A stretch of DNA of 64,000 bases from Diadophis punctatus similis. Taxonomy: Eukaryota > Chordata > Lepidosauria > Squamata > Dipsadidae. The notes beneath the pieces are model-generated. The model saw only the letters and a program-made list of their open reading frames with translations, did not search any database and had not been told where the DNA came from. Within the stretch, counting starts at the first letter, position 1; every line of letters starts with the position of its first letter. The stretch is taken from contig JALIGW010000154.1 in NCBI GenBank assembly GCA_023053685.1, forward strand, positions 127,501 to 191,500, given 5' to 3'. The position numbers and the translations under genes are program-made. Below, one piece after another: positions 23,429 through 35,777 of this stretch.

Positions 23429-23562
23429 CAGGGGTCCCCAAACTTGGCAACTTTAAGACTTGTGGACTTCAACTCCCAGAATTCTCCAGCCAGCTATGTG
23501 GCTGGAGAATTCTGGGAGTTGAAGTCCACAAGTCTTAAAGTTGCCAAGTTTGAAGACCTCTG
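23429..23562. mobile_element. hAT foldback MITE, perfect 8-bp TSD
   Basis: Arms caggggtccccaaacttggc and complement. TSD gtctaagc at 23421-23428 and 23563-23570. Confidence 0.9.
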
Positions 23563-23599
23563 GTCTAAGCAGAGTCATAGGCCATGCATATAGTATAGT

Positions 23600-24303
23600 T
23601 TAATTTAATTTAAAGTTTTTATAGGCCACCCAATCCCGTAGGACTCAGGGCGGCGTACAACAGAAATAAGAACAATACAATAAAATAATTTTAAAACACT
23701 ACACTACTCTAAAACCATTCATAGATGGGGGAATCCGATCTTCTTCACCCCGCCTGCTGGAAGAGCCATGTTTTCACGGCTTTACGGAAGGCCAGTAGAG
23801 TGGGGATAGTCCAGATCTCTGGTGGGAGTTGGTTCCAGAGAGATGGGGCTCCCACAGAAAAGGCTCTCCCCTGCGGACCCGCCAACCGGCATTGTTTGGC
23901 TGAAGGGACCTGGAGGAGGCCAACTCTGGGACCTCACTGGTCGTAGGGAGGTATGTGGTAGGATGCGGTCCCGGAGGTAACCTGGTCCTGAGCTATGTAG
24001 GGCTTTAAAGGTCAAAACCAACACCTTAAATTGCGACCGGAGACTAATAGGCAACCAATACAGCTGGCGGAGGATAGGTGTTACGTGGGTGTATCTCGGA
24101 ACACCCACCACAGCTCGCGCAGCTGCATTCTGTACCAATTGCAGTCTCCGGATGCTCTTTGAGGGTAGCGCCATATAGAGCGTGTTACAGTAGTCTAGCC
24201 GCAAGGTGACAAGGGCATGAGTGATTGTGAGCAAAGCCTCCCTCTCCAAGTAGGGTCGTAATTGGTGCACGAGACGGACCTGTGCAAAGGTCCCCCTAGC
24301 CAC
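23600..24303 (-). mobile_element. L2-type LINE 3' fragment
   Basis: Minus strand reads [35 protein letters not shown] and GPGYLRDRILPHTS, then a TTTAA-rich tail. One frame break. Close relative of 30575-31345. Confidence 0.88.
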
Positions 24304-24929
24304 AGCTGACAGATGTTGCTGTGTGTGCTATAGTGTGCTATTTTGATTTGAAACACTGGTGTCATTTGGTTGAGATGTGAATAGGAGGAAGAGTAGGACG
24401 AAGAATTTGCTTCCTGGCGAAACTTTTTCAAAGCTTTTGAACTATGCCCAGGTGTCGTCAGTATTACAGCTAAGCAGTCCATCCTCATTGAAGAGAAGGT
24501 CCTCAATTTTAGCCTTAGCTTCCTTTGTCGATCCAGTGGAGCACAGCCGAGCATGGCAATGTGGGATGATAGAAGATTCTGTAACTCTGGCTGTGGATCA
24601 ACTGCATGATGAGCCATATATAATTCCTGTTTTGGCAAAGTGTCATGTTTCCGCATGAAAGACTATTTTTCTGTTTGCCTCTTATTACCCTGGCAGAGGA
24701 ATTAGAAATGGGATATTTTCTTCCACAAATAAATATCATACTTAATAAATGGCAATGCAGAGGGAAGGAGCTATTCTATTTTATTCTATTCCATCCCATC
24801 CCACTCTATTATTCTATTCCATCCCATCCCACTCTATTATTCTATTTTATTCCATACCACCCCATACCACCTTACTCTACTATTATTCTTTATTCCTGTC
24901 TTAAACTATCCCCTTAAAGAGAACTTTGC
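24304..24929. other. Unassigned interval with TATTC/CCATC repeat
   Basis: 24350-24740 has no recognised family. 24765-24890 is an imperfect array of ttctattccatcccatccca-like units. Confidence 0.45.
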
Positions 24930-25325
24930 TGGTATCTGGTTATGGTTCTACCGCCCTCTTGTGGAGAGAAGGAAGCAAGGTTTAAGTGAATAAACCCACC
25001 TCCATCAAAATTGGCCTGTAATCCCCAACATTTCCTAGCAGGAATGAACTTTGCAAAGAATCACGTGATTGTAAGGTTCAGCCTCACATCCAGATGAGCA
25101 CCACACATGTACATGCCCTGAAAAAACACATTTATATCGTGTCTTCGCAACCTTGCCATCTCATCCCCAGTCGGTGGTGGTGGTGGAGATATTTTAAAAT
25201 CTGTAGCTGTTGCAGTTTTAAAGGATTGTCTTCTGCTTTCTTCCTGGAATATTTTGGTCATTCCTTGCCAATGAGGTTGATGATATGATGTTGGGTAGCT
25301 GATATCCATGTCTTTGGGGCCAGTT
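24930..25325. repeat. Diverged relic of the V-array spacer (block W)
   Basis: Colinear with 46060-46870 and 53945-54735: accgccctcttgtgg, aaaattggcctgtaatcccc, aacatttcctagcagg, ggttgatgatatgat and ggggccagtttaggctttt occur in order. The middle segment differs. An old copy of the sequence that separates V pairs, here without V exons. Confidence 0.75.
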
Positions 25326-25329
25326 TAGG

Positions 25330-25905
25330 CTTTTGTATGCATTCTCCTATCTATTAACTAGCAATTAGACTTACATCATCCTCTTTAATTTTTAATTTTT
25401 CCAATTTACATATCAGTAAACATTTTTAACAGTACTAGGTCATATATCTCTTACAGTTATTTACATTTATTTCTATATATTTTTATTTCTCTGTTCTAAC
25501 CAATTATACCACTTATTCCACACCTCATAAAATTCTGTTTCTTCCTTGCTTTTCATTTCTAATGTGAGCTTATACATCTCAGCACATTCCAATATCTTAC
25601 GTATAATCCTTTCATTGGTTGGTGTATTTTCAGGTTTCCAACATTGGGCGTAAACTATTCTTGCTGCTGTTACTATGTGTAAAATGATATATTGGAGTTG
25701 TTTCTTTAGCTTTCAATTGATTATTCCTAATATGAATAGCTCAGGCTTAAATTATATTTGTTCTCCTGTTATCTCCTGTAGCCATCTCCTTATCTGTTCC
25801 CAACATTTCTTCCCTTTGGGGCGTTGCCACCACATATGATAAAAAGTTCCATCCTTACTGTTACATTTCCAGCAGTCCAGTTTCATATTTGTATACATTT
25901 TGGCC
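25330..25905 (-). pseudogene. L1-type LINE ORF2 C-terminal fragment
   Basis: The minus strand carries GTFYHMWWQ and NERIIRKILECAEMYKLTLE-type text, like the Cys-containing C-terminal region of vertebrate L1 ORF2. Several stops. Confidence 0.6.
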
Positions 25906-25909
25906 AATC

Positions 25910-26570
25910 TCGCCGGTTAGGATTATATAGGACTAACTTAAGTTATTCAAGTCCCAGCACTGCTCTGAACCATAAGGTCCTTATTCACCAGGACAACGTG
26001 CAGCACATCACACGATTGAAATCCCATAGACCAACTTGGAAAATCAGCTATTCAATTAATATCTACCTAGTTTAACCCCAAGGATGCCTGGAGAGAGTTA
26101 TGGTCCAAGGTATCTTCTTGTGACCTGACCATTAATGATCCCTTTGCCAAACCACCTGGTTTTCACTTGCCTAGCTTTGTCTGGTCAAAATTGAACAGAA
26201 TTAGGTGTGATAATGGAAGACGTGCCTCTGCCCTGTATCGGTGGGGATGGAAATACTCCCCTTGTTGTGATTGTGGTGCTGATATGCAAACTATTGAACA
26301 TATTGTGCAAGATTGCCCACAATGTGCGTTCTCTGGTTTCCTAGAACAGGGGTAGGCAAAGTTGGCTCTTCTATGACTCGTGGAACTTCAACTCCCAGAA
26401 TTCCTGAGCTAGCATGATTGGCTCAGAAAGTCTGGGAGTTGAAGTCCACGAGTCATAGAAGAGCCAACTTTGCCTACCCCTGTCCTAGAAGATCTGCATT
26501 AAGTAATGCCAGAGGTGATCTCCTTGATAATTGAATTGGACATCCAATTATAAGGCCATTGCTAAACACC
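25910..26570 (+). pseudogene. LINE C-terminal Cys-motif fragment
   Basis: Plus strand encodes LNRIRCDNGRRASALYRWGW and CDCGADMQTIEHIVQDCP, the zinc-ribbon-like tail of some LINE proteins. Interrupted at FSGFLE by the foldback at 26347-26482 and resumes at 26491. Confidence 0.65.
26347..26482. mobile_element. hAT foldback MITE, perfect 8-bp TSD
   Basis: Arms caggggtaggcaaagttggc and complement. TSD tcctagaa at 26339-26346 and 26483-26490, splitting the LINE fragment. Confidence 0.92.
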
Positions 26571-26699
26571 CATAGAAGGTTTACTTATGATTATGTAGAC
26601 TGTGTATACATGCTTACTTCTCTTCTGTCATATTCTCATCAGATGCTATAAATAATAACATTACATGAAGTGTTCATACCACATTATAATGCCTAGGTA

Positions 26700-27205
26700 A
26701 GTAATATTCCACACTTGGAATACAGAATCCAGTTTTGGTCGCCACAATGAAAAAAATGTTGAGACTCTAGAAAGGGTGCAGAGAAGAGCAACAAAGATGA
26801 TTAGGGGACTGGAGGCTAAACCATATAAAGAACGGTTGCTGGAATTGGGTATGGCTAGTCTATAGTTCCATCCCTAAAGGACTAGGGATGACATGATAGC
26901 AGTCTTCCAATATCTAAAGAGCTGCCACAAAGAAGAGGGGGTCAACCTATTTTCTAAAGCACCCGAAGGCAAGATAAGAAGCGATGGATGGAAACTAATC
27001 AAGGAGAGAAGCAACCTAGAACTAAGGAGAAATTTCCTGACAGATAGATTCACAATAAATCAGTGGAACGACTTGCCTCCAGAAGTTGTGGATGCTCCAA
27101 CACTGGAAATTTTTTTAAGAAGAGATTGCACACCCATTAGGGTTTCCTGCCTAAGCAGGCGGTTGGATTAGAAGTCCTCCAAGATCCCTTCCAACTCTGT
27201 TATTC
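26700..27205 (+). pseudogene. CR1 LINE 3' fragment
   Basis: Plus strand reads IAVFQYLKSCHKEEGVNLFS, DGWKLIKERSNLELRRNFLT and NQWNDLPPEVVDAPTLEIF, the typical CR1 C-terminus, then the ggttggattagaag 3' UTR. Followed by a short CCTAG run (27207-27224). Confidence 0.85.
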
Positions 27206-27619
27206 TAGCCTAGCCTAGCCTAGCATTACCCAATCTACTTTGGAAGACTGCCAATCACAAGGACAGCAGTAAACTCAATGCCAGGGCTGTCATTCCTTTA
27301 GATTAGGGACAAGGTGGGTGGGATCATTTTGTCCGATCCCACATCAATTTGTCATACTTGTAGAGAAATGATGTATAAGAGAAGTGAGAGAAATGATGTG
27401 GGATCAGACAAAATTATCCTACCCACCTTGCCCCCAAACTTAGCCGCCTCCAAGTGCTGCAGACCACAATTACTCTATCACTCTCGGTCCCTCTCAGACC
27501 CAGTTAAGGATGAACTTGCTTGTTACCAATTGTTTGAGTTTCAATCCTTCCCCATTTCCCCCATGCTTGGTTGAATTCTTTGTAGAACCAGGCTTCACAC
27601 TTTAAGAATAACACAGATT

Positions 27620-28654
27620 AGTAAGATTAATATATTAGTAACATATACCCAGAGTCAGGGGCGGGTTCCTAATTTTTTTACTACCACTCTGTGGGCATGG
27701 CTTATTTTGTGGGTGTGGCTTGCCAGCCATGTGACCGGGTGGGCGTGGCTTGCTGGCCTTGTGACTGGGTGGGCATGGCTTCTCGGACTGCTGAAGGGAG
27801 GGGAACTGAGATAGGTCCTGCCGCCCATTCCCCCTCCCCTCAGCAGCTCGAGAAGCCTCGAACGTGCGAAAATGCCTGGGATTATCACCGCGCGTTCGTG
27901 GCTTCTCGGACTGCTGAAGGGAGGGGAATGGAGATAGCTCCTGCCGCCCATTCTTTCAGCGTCTCACGCGCTCCCTCAGCCATCCTCCCCTGCTTGGACT
28001 CACTGTGGGGTAGGAAGGCAGCGCATGCGCAGTGCCGGAAGCTCGGCTTCTGGGCATGCGCAGAAGAAAATTAAAAAAATAATAATTATTTTTTTAAAAA
28101 TGGCGGCGCCCAGGCACCGGCAACCGACCGCACCGGTACTGTGACATCACCAGCGGGCCGCTACCGGTGCTATAGAGTGGACCGCACCAGTAGGAACCCA
28201 CCACTGCCCAGAGTAAAGAGTTATATACTGTATACAGAAACCATATGAAAATAATGATTTTAGAAGAGGCACCGCTAGTTTAAAAATGTAGGGAATGTGT
28301 TATCAGTCTGTTAAATATGAGATGAGTTAGGATAAGAAGCACTCAGGGAAAGGGAAAGAGGGAGAAAGAGGAAGTAGAAAGGTGAAGGGAGAGGAGAAGG
28401 AGAGGAGAGAAGTAGAAGGGAGAGAGAAGGAGTAAGAAGGTAGGAGGAGGAGATGGAAAAGAGGGAGGGGAGTGTAACGGAATGAAGAAAAACAGACTGA
28501 TGAACAGGAGTTGAAAATAGGTGCAAAATGGGATATTGATTTTTGGCTGATTGAATAAAAATGTATAAATATGTTATTGACATATTGTAGGGTATGTGTA
28601 TTGATATATAAATGGAAATTGTGGAGAAAAAATAAAAAAAATTACAAAAAAAAA
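27620..28654 (+). mobile_element. 5'-truncated LINE insertion with 15-bp TSD and poly-A
   Basis: Direct repeat agaataacacagatt at 27605-27619 and 28655-28669. The right end is A-rich. The GA-rich stretch at 28320-28480 and the cagtctgttaaat block match, in reverse, the CT-rich region at 37860-38040, so both derive from one L1-like family. A hAT element (27656-28206) sits inside. Confidence 0.8.
27656..28206. mobile_element. hAT element, CAGGGGCGGGTTCC type, perfect 8-bp TSD
   Basis: Ends caggggcgggttcct and taggaacccaccactg. TSD cccagagt at 27648-27655 and 28207-28214. Internal repeats of gtgaccgggtgggcgtggct and cttctcggactgctgaaggg. Confidence 0.88.
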
Positions 28655-29123
28655 AGAATAACACAGATTGTCAGTCATCTCTACAGCTAATGGTCACCAG
28701 CTTTTCTATCCACAAAAGCTTGATTGTCAGGCACAGGAAATCAGGAGTCCGGGCAGTTCAAATGAATATGGGTTTATTGTATGCTCATGCTCTCTACAAG
28801 AATCTGAACTACTAACGGTCAAAGCACATTTGTGGTACCGTGTTTCCCCGAAAATAAGACCTATCCTGAAAATAAGCCCTAGCATGCTTTTATGTGTGTG
28901 TGACTAATATAAGCCCTACCCCCCCCAAAATAAGCCCTTCTTAAGAGCCTGTGCAGCCATTCCATCTGGTTGCTCGTGGTGTCGCCGACACAGTGTGAGG
29001 TGAGGTGGGGGGTTTACCAGCTTACCTCAGGGCCGCCACAGCCAGGCTATCCATGCCCTGACAACTGCTTCATGGCAGCAGTATGAGCAGCCATGTGCAG
29101 CAGGATCCCACATGGCCGTCAGC

Positions 29124-29660
29124 CAGGGGTGGGTTCAGTGGTGAAATGCTCCCGGTTCGGTCGGGACGGTCGGTTGTCACATGCGCAGAGGGCAAAAGAA
29201 CCCAAATGGCGGCGTCCAGGCGGGCGGGGGAAGTGGGCAGGAGAAGCCCCATGCCGCGACCGCCACCGGCTCAGTCGGCTCTTCGACGACCGACTGGCCC
29301 ACCCAAACTGGGAGCATTTCACCCCTAGATAGGTTCCACTTACCTTTACCACCAGTTCGCATTGCGCGTGCGCTCGCGCATCCCCTCATGCGATTTGGCT
29401 TGCACACATGCTCAGAAGCAGGAATGAGCATGAGACACAGCTGAGGAGCACATCAGCTGTGCTTTGGGCGAAGAAATAAAGGTCCGAATTCACCTGCGGG
29501 TGGGCAGGAGGGCCCTTTTTCAAGCCGCGGAAGGGGAAAAATTCGCACAAAATCCAAAAAGAAGATGGCGGTGTGCACGGAACAACACAGAGAGTGATGT
29601 CACCAGCGGGTTGCTACCGGTTCAGGTGATCTGGTGCGAAGTGGGAGGAACCCACCCCTG
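29124..29660. mobile_element. hAT element, CAGGGGTGGGTTC type, perfect 8-bp TSD
   Basis: Ends caggggtgggttcagtgg and ggaggaacccacccctg. TSD ccgtcagc at 29116-29123 and 29661-29668. Shares the gcgcagagggcaaaagaac core with 21751-22041. Confidence 0.88.
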
Positions 29661-30135
29661 CCGTCAGCTGCAACGAAGCAGGAGGCCAAGTTGTTCTGGT
29701 ACTGCCGCTATGAGGTGAGGCAGGTGTCGGGGCATGGGTGGCCTGGCTGCGGGAGCCAGCCACGTAAGTCGGTGCAGGGTGCGTGGGGTAGTTCCACCCA
29801 CCCTCCCTCTCGCCTCGTGGCCATGGCACCACTGCATTGCTTGGCCTCCTGCTCCATTGTGGCCACAAGCAAGCAGAAGAAGTGGGCCGGCGGTCACGTG
29901 GGCTCCTGCTGGATGGGGATGTTGGAGCTACCACTGTGAGGTGAGGAAGGTGTCGGGGCGTGGGCGGCCTGGCTGCAGCGGCCCTGAGATAAGCCAATGT
30001 GAGGAGCTTGGGGCAGCTGCATTCCCCATCTCATGACGGCCGCACTGGTGCACCGCGTGGCCTCCTGCCCTGACATGAGCAAGCAGAAGGAGTGGTGCTC
30101 CTATACATGAAAAAAATATGACATCCCCTGAAAAA

Positions 30136-31603
30136 AGAACAAAGAATGTTCTTTCTGCACCAACTCAGGAAGCTCAAACTGCCCAAGGAGCTGCTGATAT
30201 AGTTCTACAGAGGAATTATTGAGTCTGTCATCTGCGTGTGTGGTTCGGTTCTGCAACCCAACAAGACAGACACAGACTTCAGAGGAAAATCAGAACTGCA
30301 GAAAAAACAATTACTGCCAACCTGCCTTCCATTGAGGACCTGTATACTGCACGAGTCAAAAAGAGGGCCGTGAAAATATTTACTGACCCCTCGCATCCTG
30401 GACATAAATTGTTTCAACTCCTACCCTCAAAACGACGCTATAGAGCACTGCACACCAAGACAACTAGACACAAGAACAGTTTTTTCCCGAACGCCATCAC
30501 TCTGCTAAACAAGTAATTCCCTCACCACTGTCAAACTATTCACTAAGGCTGCATTACTATTACTATTAATTTAATTTAATTTAATTTAATTTAATTTAAT
30601 TTAATTTAATTTAATTTAATTTAATTTAATAGACGTTCTTATAGGCCGCCCAATCCCGTGGGACTCAGGGCGGCGTACAACAGAATAAGAAGCGTACAAT
30701 AAAAACAATTATCATAATTTAAAATTAAAAGGCATAGTTAAAACAATTATAAAAATAACATTCAAGGGGGGAATCTGATCTTCCTATTCACCCCGCCTGC
30801 CGGAAGAGCCAAGTTTTTATGGCTTTACGGAAGGCCAGCAGGGTGGGGATAGTCCGGATCTCTGGTGGGAGTTGGTTCCAGAGGGACGGGGCTCCCACAG
30901 AGAAGGCCCTCCCCCGTGGCCCCGCCAACCGACATTGTTTGGCCGATGGGACCCGGAGGAGGCCCTCTCTATGGGACCTAACCGGTTGTAGGGAGGTATG
31001 TGGTAGGATGCGGTCCCGAAGGTAACCTGGCCCTGAGCCATGTAGGGCTTTAAAGGTAACGACCAACACCTTAAATTGCGACCGGAGACTAATTGGCAGC
31101 CAATGCAGCTGGCGAAGAATAGGTGTTACGTGGGTGTATCTCGGTACACCCACTACAGCTCGCGCAGCTGCATTCTGTACCAGTTGGAGTCTCCGGATGC
31201 TCTTTGAGGGTAGCCCCATGTAGAGCGCGTTACAGTAGTCTAGCCGTGAGGTGACAAGGGCATGAGTGACTGTGAGCAAAGCCTCCCTCTCCAAGTAAGG
31301 TCGCAATTGGTGCACAAGACGAATCTGTGCAAAGGTCCCCCTATTAGTCTTCTCATCGTTCCTATCACCCATCTCCTCCCACTTATGACTGTATGACTGT
31401 AACGTTGCTTGCATCCTTACGATTTATACCAATATTGATTGTTTCCTGATTGCTTATTTGTACCGTATGACAATCATTAAGTGTTGTACCTCATGATTCT
31501 TGACAAATGTATCTTTTCTTTTATGTACACTGAGAGCATATGCACCAAAGACAAATTCCTCGTGTGTCCAATCACACTTGGCCAATAAAGAATTCTATTC
31601 TAT
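30136..31603 (+). pseudogene. CR1/Rex-type LINE 3' end, split by an L2
   Basis: Plus strand encodes LPSIEDLYTARVKKRAVKIF, PGHKLFQLLPSKRRYRALHT and SFFPNAITLLNK plus stop. After the L2 insertion (30575-31345) it continues with a 3' UTR ending in attctattctattcta. 5'-truncated. Confidence 0.75.
30575..31345 (-). mobile_element. L2-type LINE 3' fragment
   Basis: Minus strand keeps one open frame of about 200 codons ([20 protein letters not shown] ... KTWLFRQAG) and ends in a (TTTAA)n tail at 30575-30630. Short flanking match ctatta suggests the target. Confidence 0.88.
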
Positions 31604-31656
31604 TCTATAAAATAAGCCCTACTGCTTATTTTGGAGGCCAAAAGGAAATAGGTCTG

Positions 31657-31984
31657 TGTTAAAGTGAGAATAAATCTCACAGAGGCGATGTTGATCTTTC
31701 TCTCGGAATTCAGACATTTAGAAATAAAGCCGAAGTTAAAAGTCTAATAGAAAATATTTATTTCGGTACAAAAACAATAAATCCTGATTAATTAATTAAT
31801 TACATTTCTGCTAATAAAATGCGACCTTCTCAGTCAAGAGCTAGAGCCAGAAGAATAATGGAGAATCAGGAATGCACACATGCGCATAAGATCACATCAC
31901 GTGTTCTGCTTGTAATGGAATGTACCATAATATTAGAATAGGGATGCATCACCCTGCATATACATACAACTGACAATATTCACA
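31657..31984 (-). mobile_element. Solo LTR, family L
   Basis: tgttaaagtgag ... atattcaca, TG...CA. Flanks gtctg/gactg are an imperfect 5-bp duplication. Homologous to 11970-12303 and 55572-55893. Confidence 0.65.
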
Positions 31985-32013
31985 GACTGGGTCTTATTTT
32001 TGGGGAAACATGG

Positions 32014-32270
32014 ATAGGTAAGATCAATGGAATTCAAGTTGGTTTGGACTTAGATATCTTGTGGGCATGAAGATTGATGACATGTTTGACCCCTCCCTTG
32101 GGCTTAGCTGACCATCTCCTCCACATTGGCTCTCAAACCTTGTTCACACAAAATTGATGCTTCTTCTAACCCAGCTATTCTGCTTTGATCTCCACCAACC
32201 AGACCAGAGGAACATGTGCACCAGAGTGGTACAGAGAATGCAGACAGCTATGAATCTTCAGAAGAACTGA
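32014..32270. other. Unassigned sequence 3' of V1
   Basis: No repeat or coding frame recognised; immediate downstream flank of V1. Confidence 0.4.
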
Positions 32271-32309
32271 GGTTTCGGTTGGGAGGTTTCTCTTTCCTAC
32301 ACCACTGTG
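32271..32309 (-). promoter_or_regulatory. V1 recombination signal, 23-bp spacer
   Basis: Minus strand: heptamer CACAGTG (complement of 32303-32309), 23-bp spacer, nonamer ACCGAAACC (32271-32279), 7 of 9 to consensus. Confidence 0.9.
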
Positions 32310-32595
32310 TCTTGTACAGCACAGAAGTAGTTTCCTGAATCCTGAAGCTGAGCTGTAGGGCGATGCAGCTGGCTTTCTTTCCCATACTCCAAATACTTTG
32401 CCACAAAACCTTTTTCATTTTGGCTTCCTTGAGAAGCTATAGATAGGATGAGAGATGGAGGCTCTCCAGGCAGCTGATGGTACCAAAAATAGGGACGGTA
32501 CTGGATGGAGTAGTTGCACTTCAGAGTGAAAGAACCTCTTTCTTGAACTTCCAGGTTTTCAGGGGTTTGGGTAACTTGGGCATCCAAGCTGCAGA
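32310..32595 (-). CDS. TRAV: V1, TCR alpha-type V exon
   Basis: Variable segment of a T-cell receptor chain; it pairs antigen-recognition loops with a J segment after RAG recombination. The open frame starts after a cttctcag acceptor (CSLDAQVTQTPENLEVQERG). First Cys is in TLKC, the core Trp in FWYHQLPGEPP, second Cys in GNYFCAV. The CDR3 germline end is CAVQD followed directly by the heptamer. FR3 AQLQDSGNYFC is alpha-like. No hydrophobic leader exon was found: an L2 LINE lies 70 bp upstream, so the leader may be displaced beyond 33.5 kb or lost. Not a close relative of the paired V families. Confidence 0.82.
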
Positions 32596-32666
32596 CTGAG
32601 AAGAAGGAAAGACAAGGAGGGATGGCTTTACAGGTAGATGCTCCATTCTCACATGCTCTTCCATTC

Positions 32667-33460
<794 letters not shown>

Positions 33461-33574
33461 CTCTTCCATTCCCATTAGGGCGAAAAGGAAACTAATTGCA
33501 AGGTCTCCCTTATTCTTTGCCTTGCCATGTTACGGGTTAGGGCTAGGAACAACTCTCATGTTCTTTCCAAGAGA

Positions 33575-33905
33575 GCCAGTTTGATCTAGTTATTAAGGAA
33601 CAAAATCAGAAACTGGGAGAGGGTGACTTTATTTTATTTATTTGTTTTATTTGCTGTTCTTATATGCCGCCCTACTCCCTGAGGACTCAGGGCGGCGTAC
33701 AACAGAATATAAGAACAATATAAAAAAACAGTAACAAAAAAATAATAAATGATTTAAAACATTAATTAATTTAAAAAATTAAAAAGCCAAACAACACATT
33801 CATACGGTTCAGCGGTCACATCACTCCGCCTGCAGGAAGAGCCATGTCTTAATAGCTTTCCGGAAGGCCAGTAAGGTGGGGATAGATCAGATCTCTGGGG
33901 GTCCG
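33575..33905. mobile_element. SINE fragment plus L2 3' fragment (-)
   Basis: 33575-33625 (gccagtttgatctagttatt) matches the head of the CORE-type SINE. About 33628-33905 is a minus-strand L2 3' end (ttatatgccgccctactccc tail). Confidence 0.65.
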
Positions 33906-34612
33906 ATCTAGTCCTCCTTTAGCATGGAATCTAACTGGGACACTTTTTGGATCACACCTCCCAGAATTATTGTTAGGAAGAAAATGAGAAGTAGACTTAT
34001 TACCTATGCCTCCCCTGACTTGTACAAATTAAAGCTGAAATATAAATCTCATAATCCTTGGAATACTTTCACTTACACAGAACGCATAATCCAATGAGAA
34101 ATGTCCTCCTCTGAGCTTTCCAAGTTCTTGAGAACGTTCTGAAGGCATCCATGCTTCGGCTGATGTCTCGCCCGTCCAGGAGAAACAGGGAAGGCAACAA
34201 TGCAGCTTGTCCTTTCTCAAACTGAGTCACTTAACTCTGTTTTCAAGACTGCTGCGTGTGCTTTCTCCACCTAAGGATAAAAGTAAAGAACTTGTGGTTA
34301 AAAGAGGGAAGGAAAAAAAAAACACGTTCAGCTGTAACTGAAACCTCCCCCCCCTGTTAGGAATGAAAGCAAAACGAGTGCCATCTAGTGAGAAAACTAC
34401 AAATAGTCATAATTTATATTGAAAGAGCGACTGAGAAAGTGCAGAAAGTGGCAGCGGCAAATAGTTTTGCCTGATCTGATTTGGAACCACCTAAGCCAGA
34501 TCAGGACAACCTGAATGGGATCGCATGGAATTTGGGAAATGTAGATTTAATTAGCAAAGTAAAAAAAAATACACATCCTGGGTGATTTTAAATCGCTTTA
34601 AAATAAAAAGTC
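33906..34612. other. No assigned feature
   Basis: Unique-looking sequence. A hydrophobic leader exon for V1 was looked for here on the minus strand and not found with confidence. Confidence 0.35.
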
Positions 34613-35740
34613 AAATTCAAGAAGAAGACAAGCTGTTCCACTGGTTAATTGTCCTCACTTTTTTAGGAAGCTTCTTCTTAATTCTAGGTTGTTTCTCTTC
34701 TTGATTTGTTTCCATCCATTGTTTCTTGTGCTTTGGAAAATAAGTTGACCTCCCCCCTTCTTTGTGGCAGCCCTTCAAACACTGGAATACTGCTATTCTG
34801 TCCTCCCTAGTCCTTCTTTTCTCTAGACCAGCCATGCCCAATTCCTGCAACTGTTCTTCATATGTCTTAGTCTCCAGGCCTTTAATCATCTTATCCCAAA
34901 GGTGCTTTTTCAAGAGGCAACTGGACTTTCTGGTTTTTTTTCTTTGAAGATGTTTCACTTCTCTTCCAAGAAGCTTCTTCAGCTCTGACTGGATGGTGGG
35001 AAATGGAAGGATTTATACTCCTTGCAGACAGCTGGTCATTTGCATCCTTTTTAGAGAGTTGTTGAGGCCGCCTGGAGGTTTTTCTGTGTCCTCAGTGGTG
35101 CAAATGAATGTGGAGCCTTCTGGAACTGCTGAAAGGACTGTGTCGTAGACTGGAGAGAGATGATGTTGTATCTCCCCTCTTGAGAGAGGGCTGTTCAATT
35201 TCGACACACGTGGCCTCTTTGACCCCTCTTTCAAACCAGCAGTTTATGAAGTGACCCTGATGACACAGATAAATCTCCAGGTGACCTTAACAACTCACTA
35301 AAAAGAATGCAAATGACCAGCTGTCTGTAAGGAGCACTACTCAGATGACCCTGAGGACACAGATAAACCTCCAAGGGCTTTAGCGACCCTCTAAAAGGAT
35401 GCAAATGACCAGCTGTCTGCAAGGAATATAAATCCTTCCATTCCCCACTGTCCTGTCAGAGCTGAAGAAGCTTCTTGGATGAGAAGTGAAACGTCTTCAA
35501 AGGAAAAGAAGAAAGTCCAGTTGCCTCTTGAAAAAAGCACCTTTGGGACAACCATGACCTGGATCACTGAGAATCTCCATAGACATTTAATCATCTTAGT
35601 TGTTCTTTCCAAAGACTCAAGATCTTTTTTGTAATGTGGTGACCAAAACTGGGTGCAGGTGTGGTCTTACTAAGGTTTTATAAAGTGGTACTAATACTTC
35701 CCATGAAGTATTTACTACTTTGATTAAGGGCAGGGCATTT
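34613..35740 (-). pseudogene. CR1 LINE fragment split by a Penelope-like insertion
   Basis: Minus strand: EVLVPLYKTLVRPHL and LERTTKMIK (35586-35740), then after the insertion KMIKGLETKTYEEQLQELGM and NQWNSLSS (34613-34893). The frame breaks exactly at the duplicated tttaatcatctta. Confidence 0.85.
34894..35585. mobile_element. Penelope-like inverted pair, 13-bp TSD
   Basis: Left half (-) reads LNSPLSRGEIQHHLSPVYDT, similar to the region after the GIY-YIG domain of Penelope-like proteins. Both outer ends carry the same terminal sequence in opposite orientation (aaaggtgctttttcaagagg and complement). TSD tttaatcatctta at 34881-34893 and 35586-35598. Confidence 0.65.
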
Positions 35741-35777
35741 AAATAAACCTCACACTGGATTTGTAGATAAATATTTA

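Larger units (their letters stand above)
28838..32013. mobile_element. MITE with GTTTCCCCGAAAATAAG ends, heavily nested
   Basis: Ends ccgtgtttccccgaaaataa and ttatttttggggaaacatgg. Native sequence: 28838-29115, 29669-30130, 31604-31656, 31985-32013 (aaaataagccctac motifs). The rest is later insertions: hAT 29124-29660, LINE 30136-31603 with an L2 inside, LTR 31657-31984. Confidence 0.72.

Noticed and set aside
24377..24658. Possible J or constant-region exon between EMC10 and V1
   Set aside because: No FGxG motif with a 12-bp signal and no Ig-C Cys/Trp pattern could be found.
29464..30036. Overlapping open frames on both strands
   Set aside because: Composed of hAT and MITE interior sequence; no family similarity or splice context.
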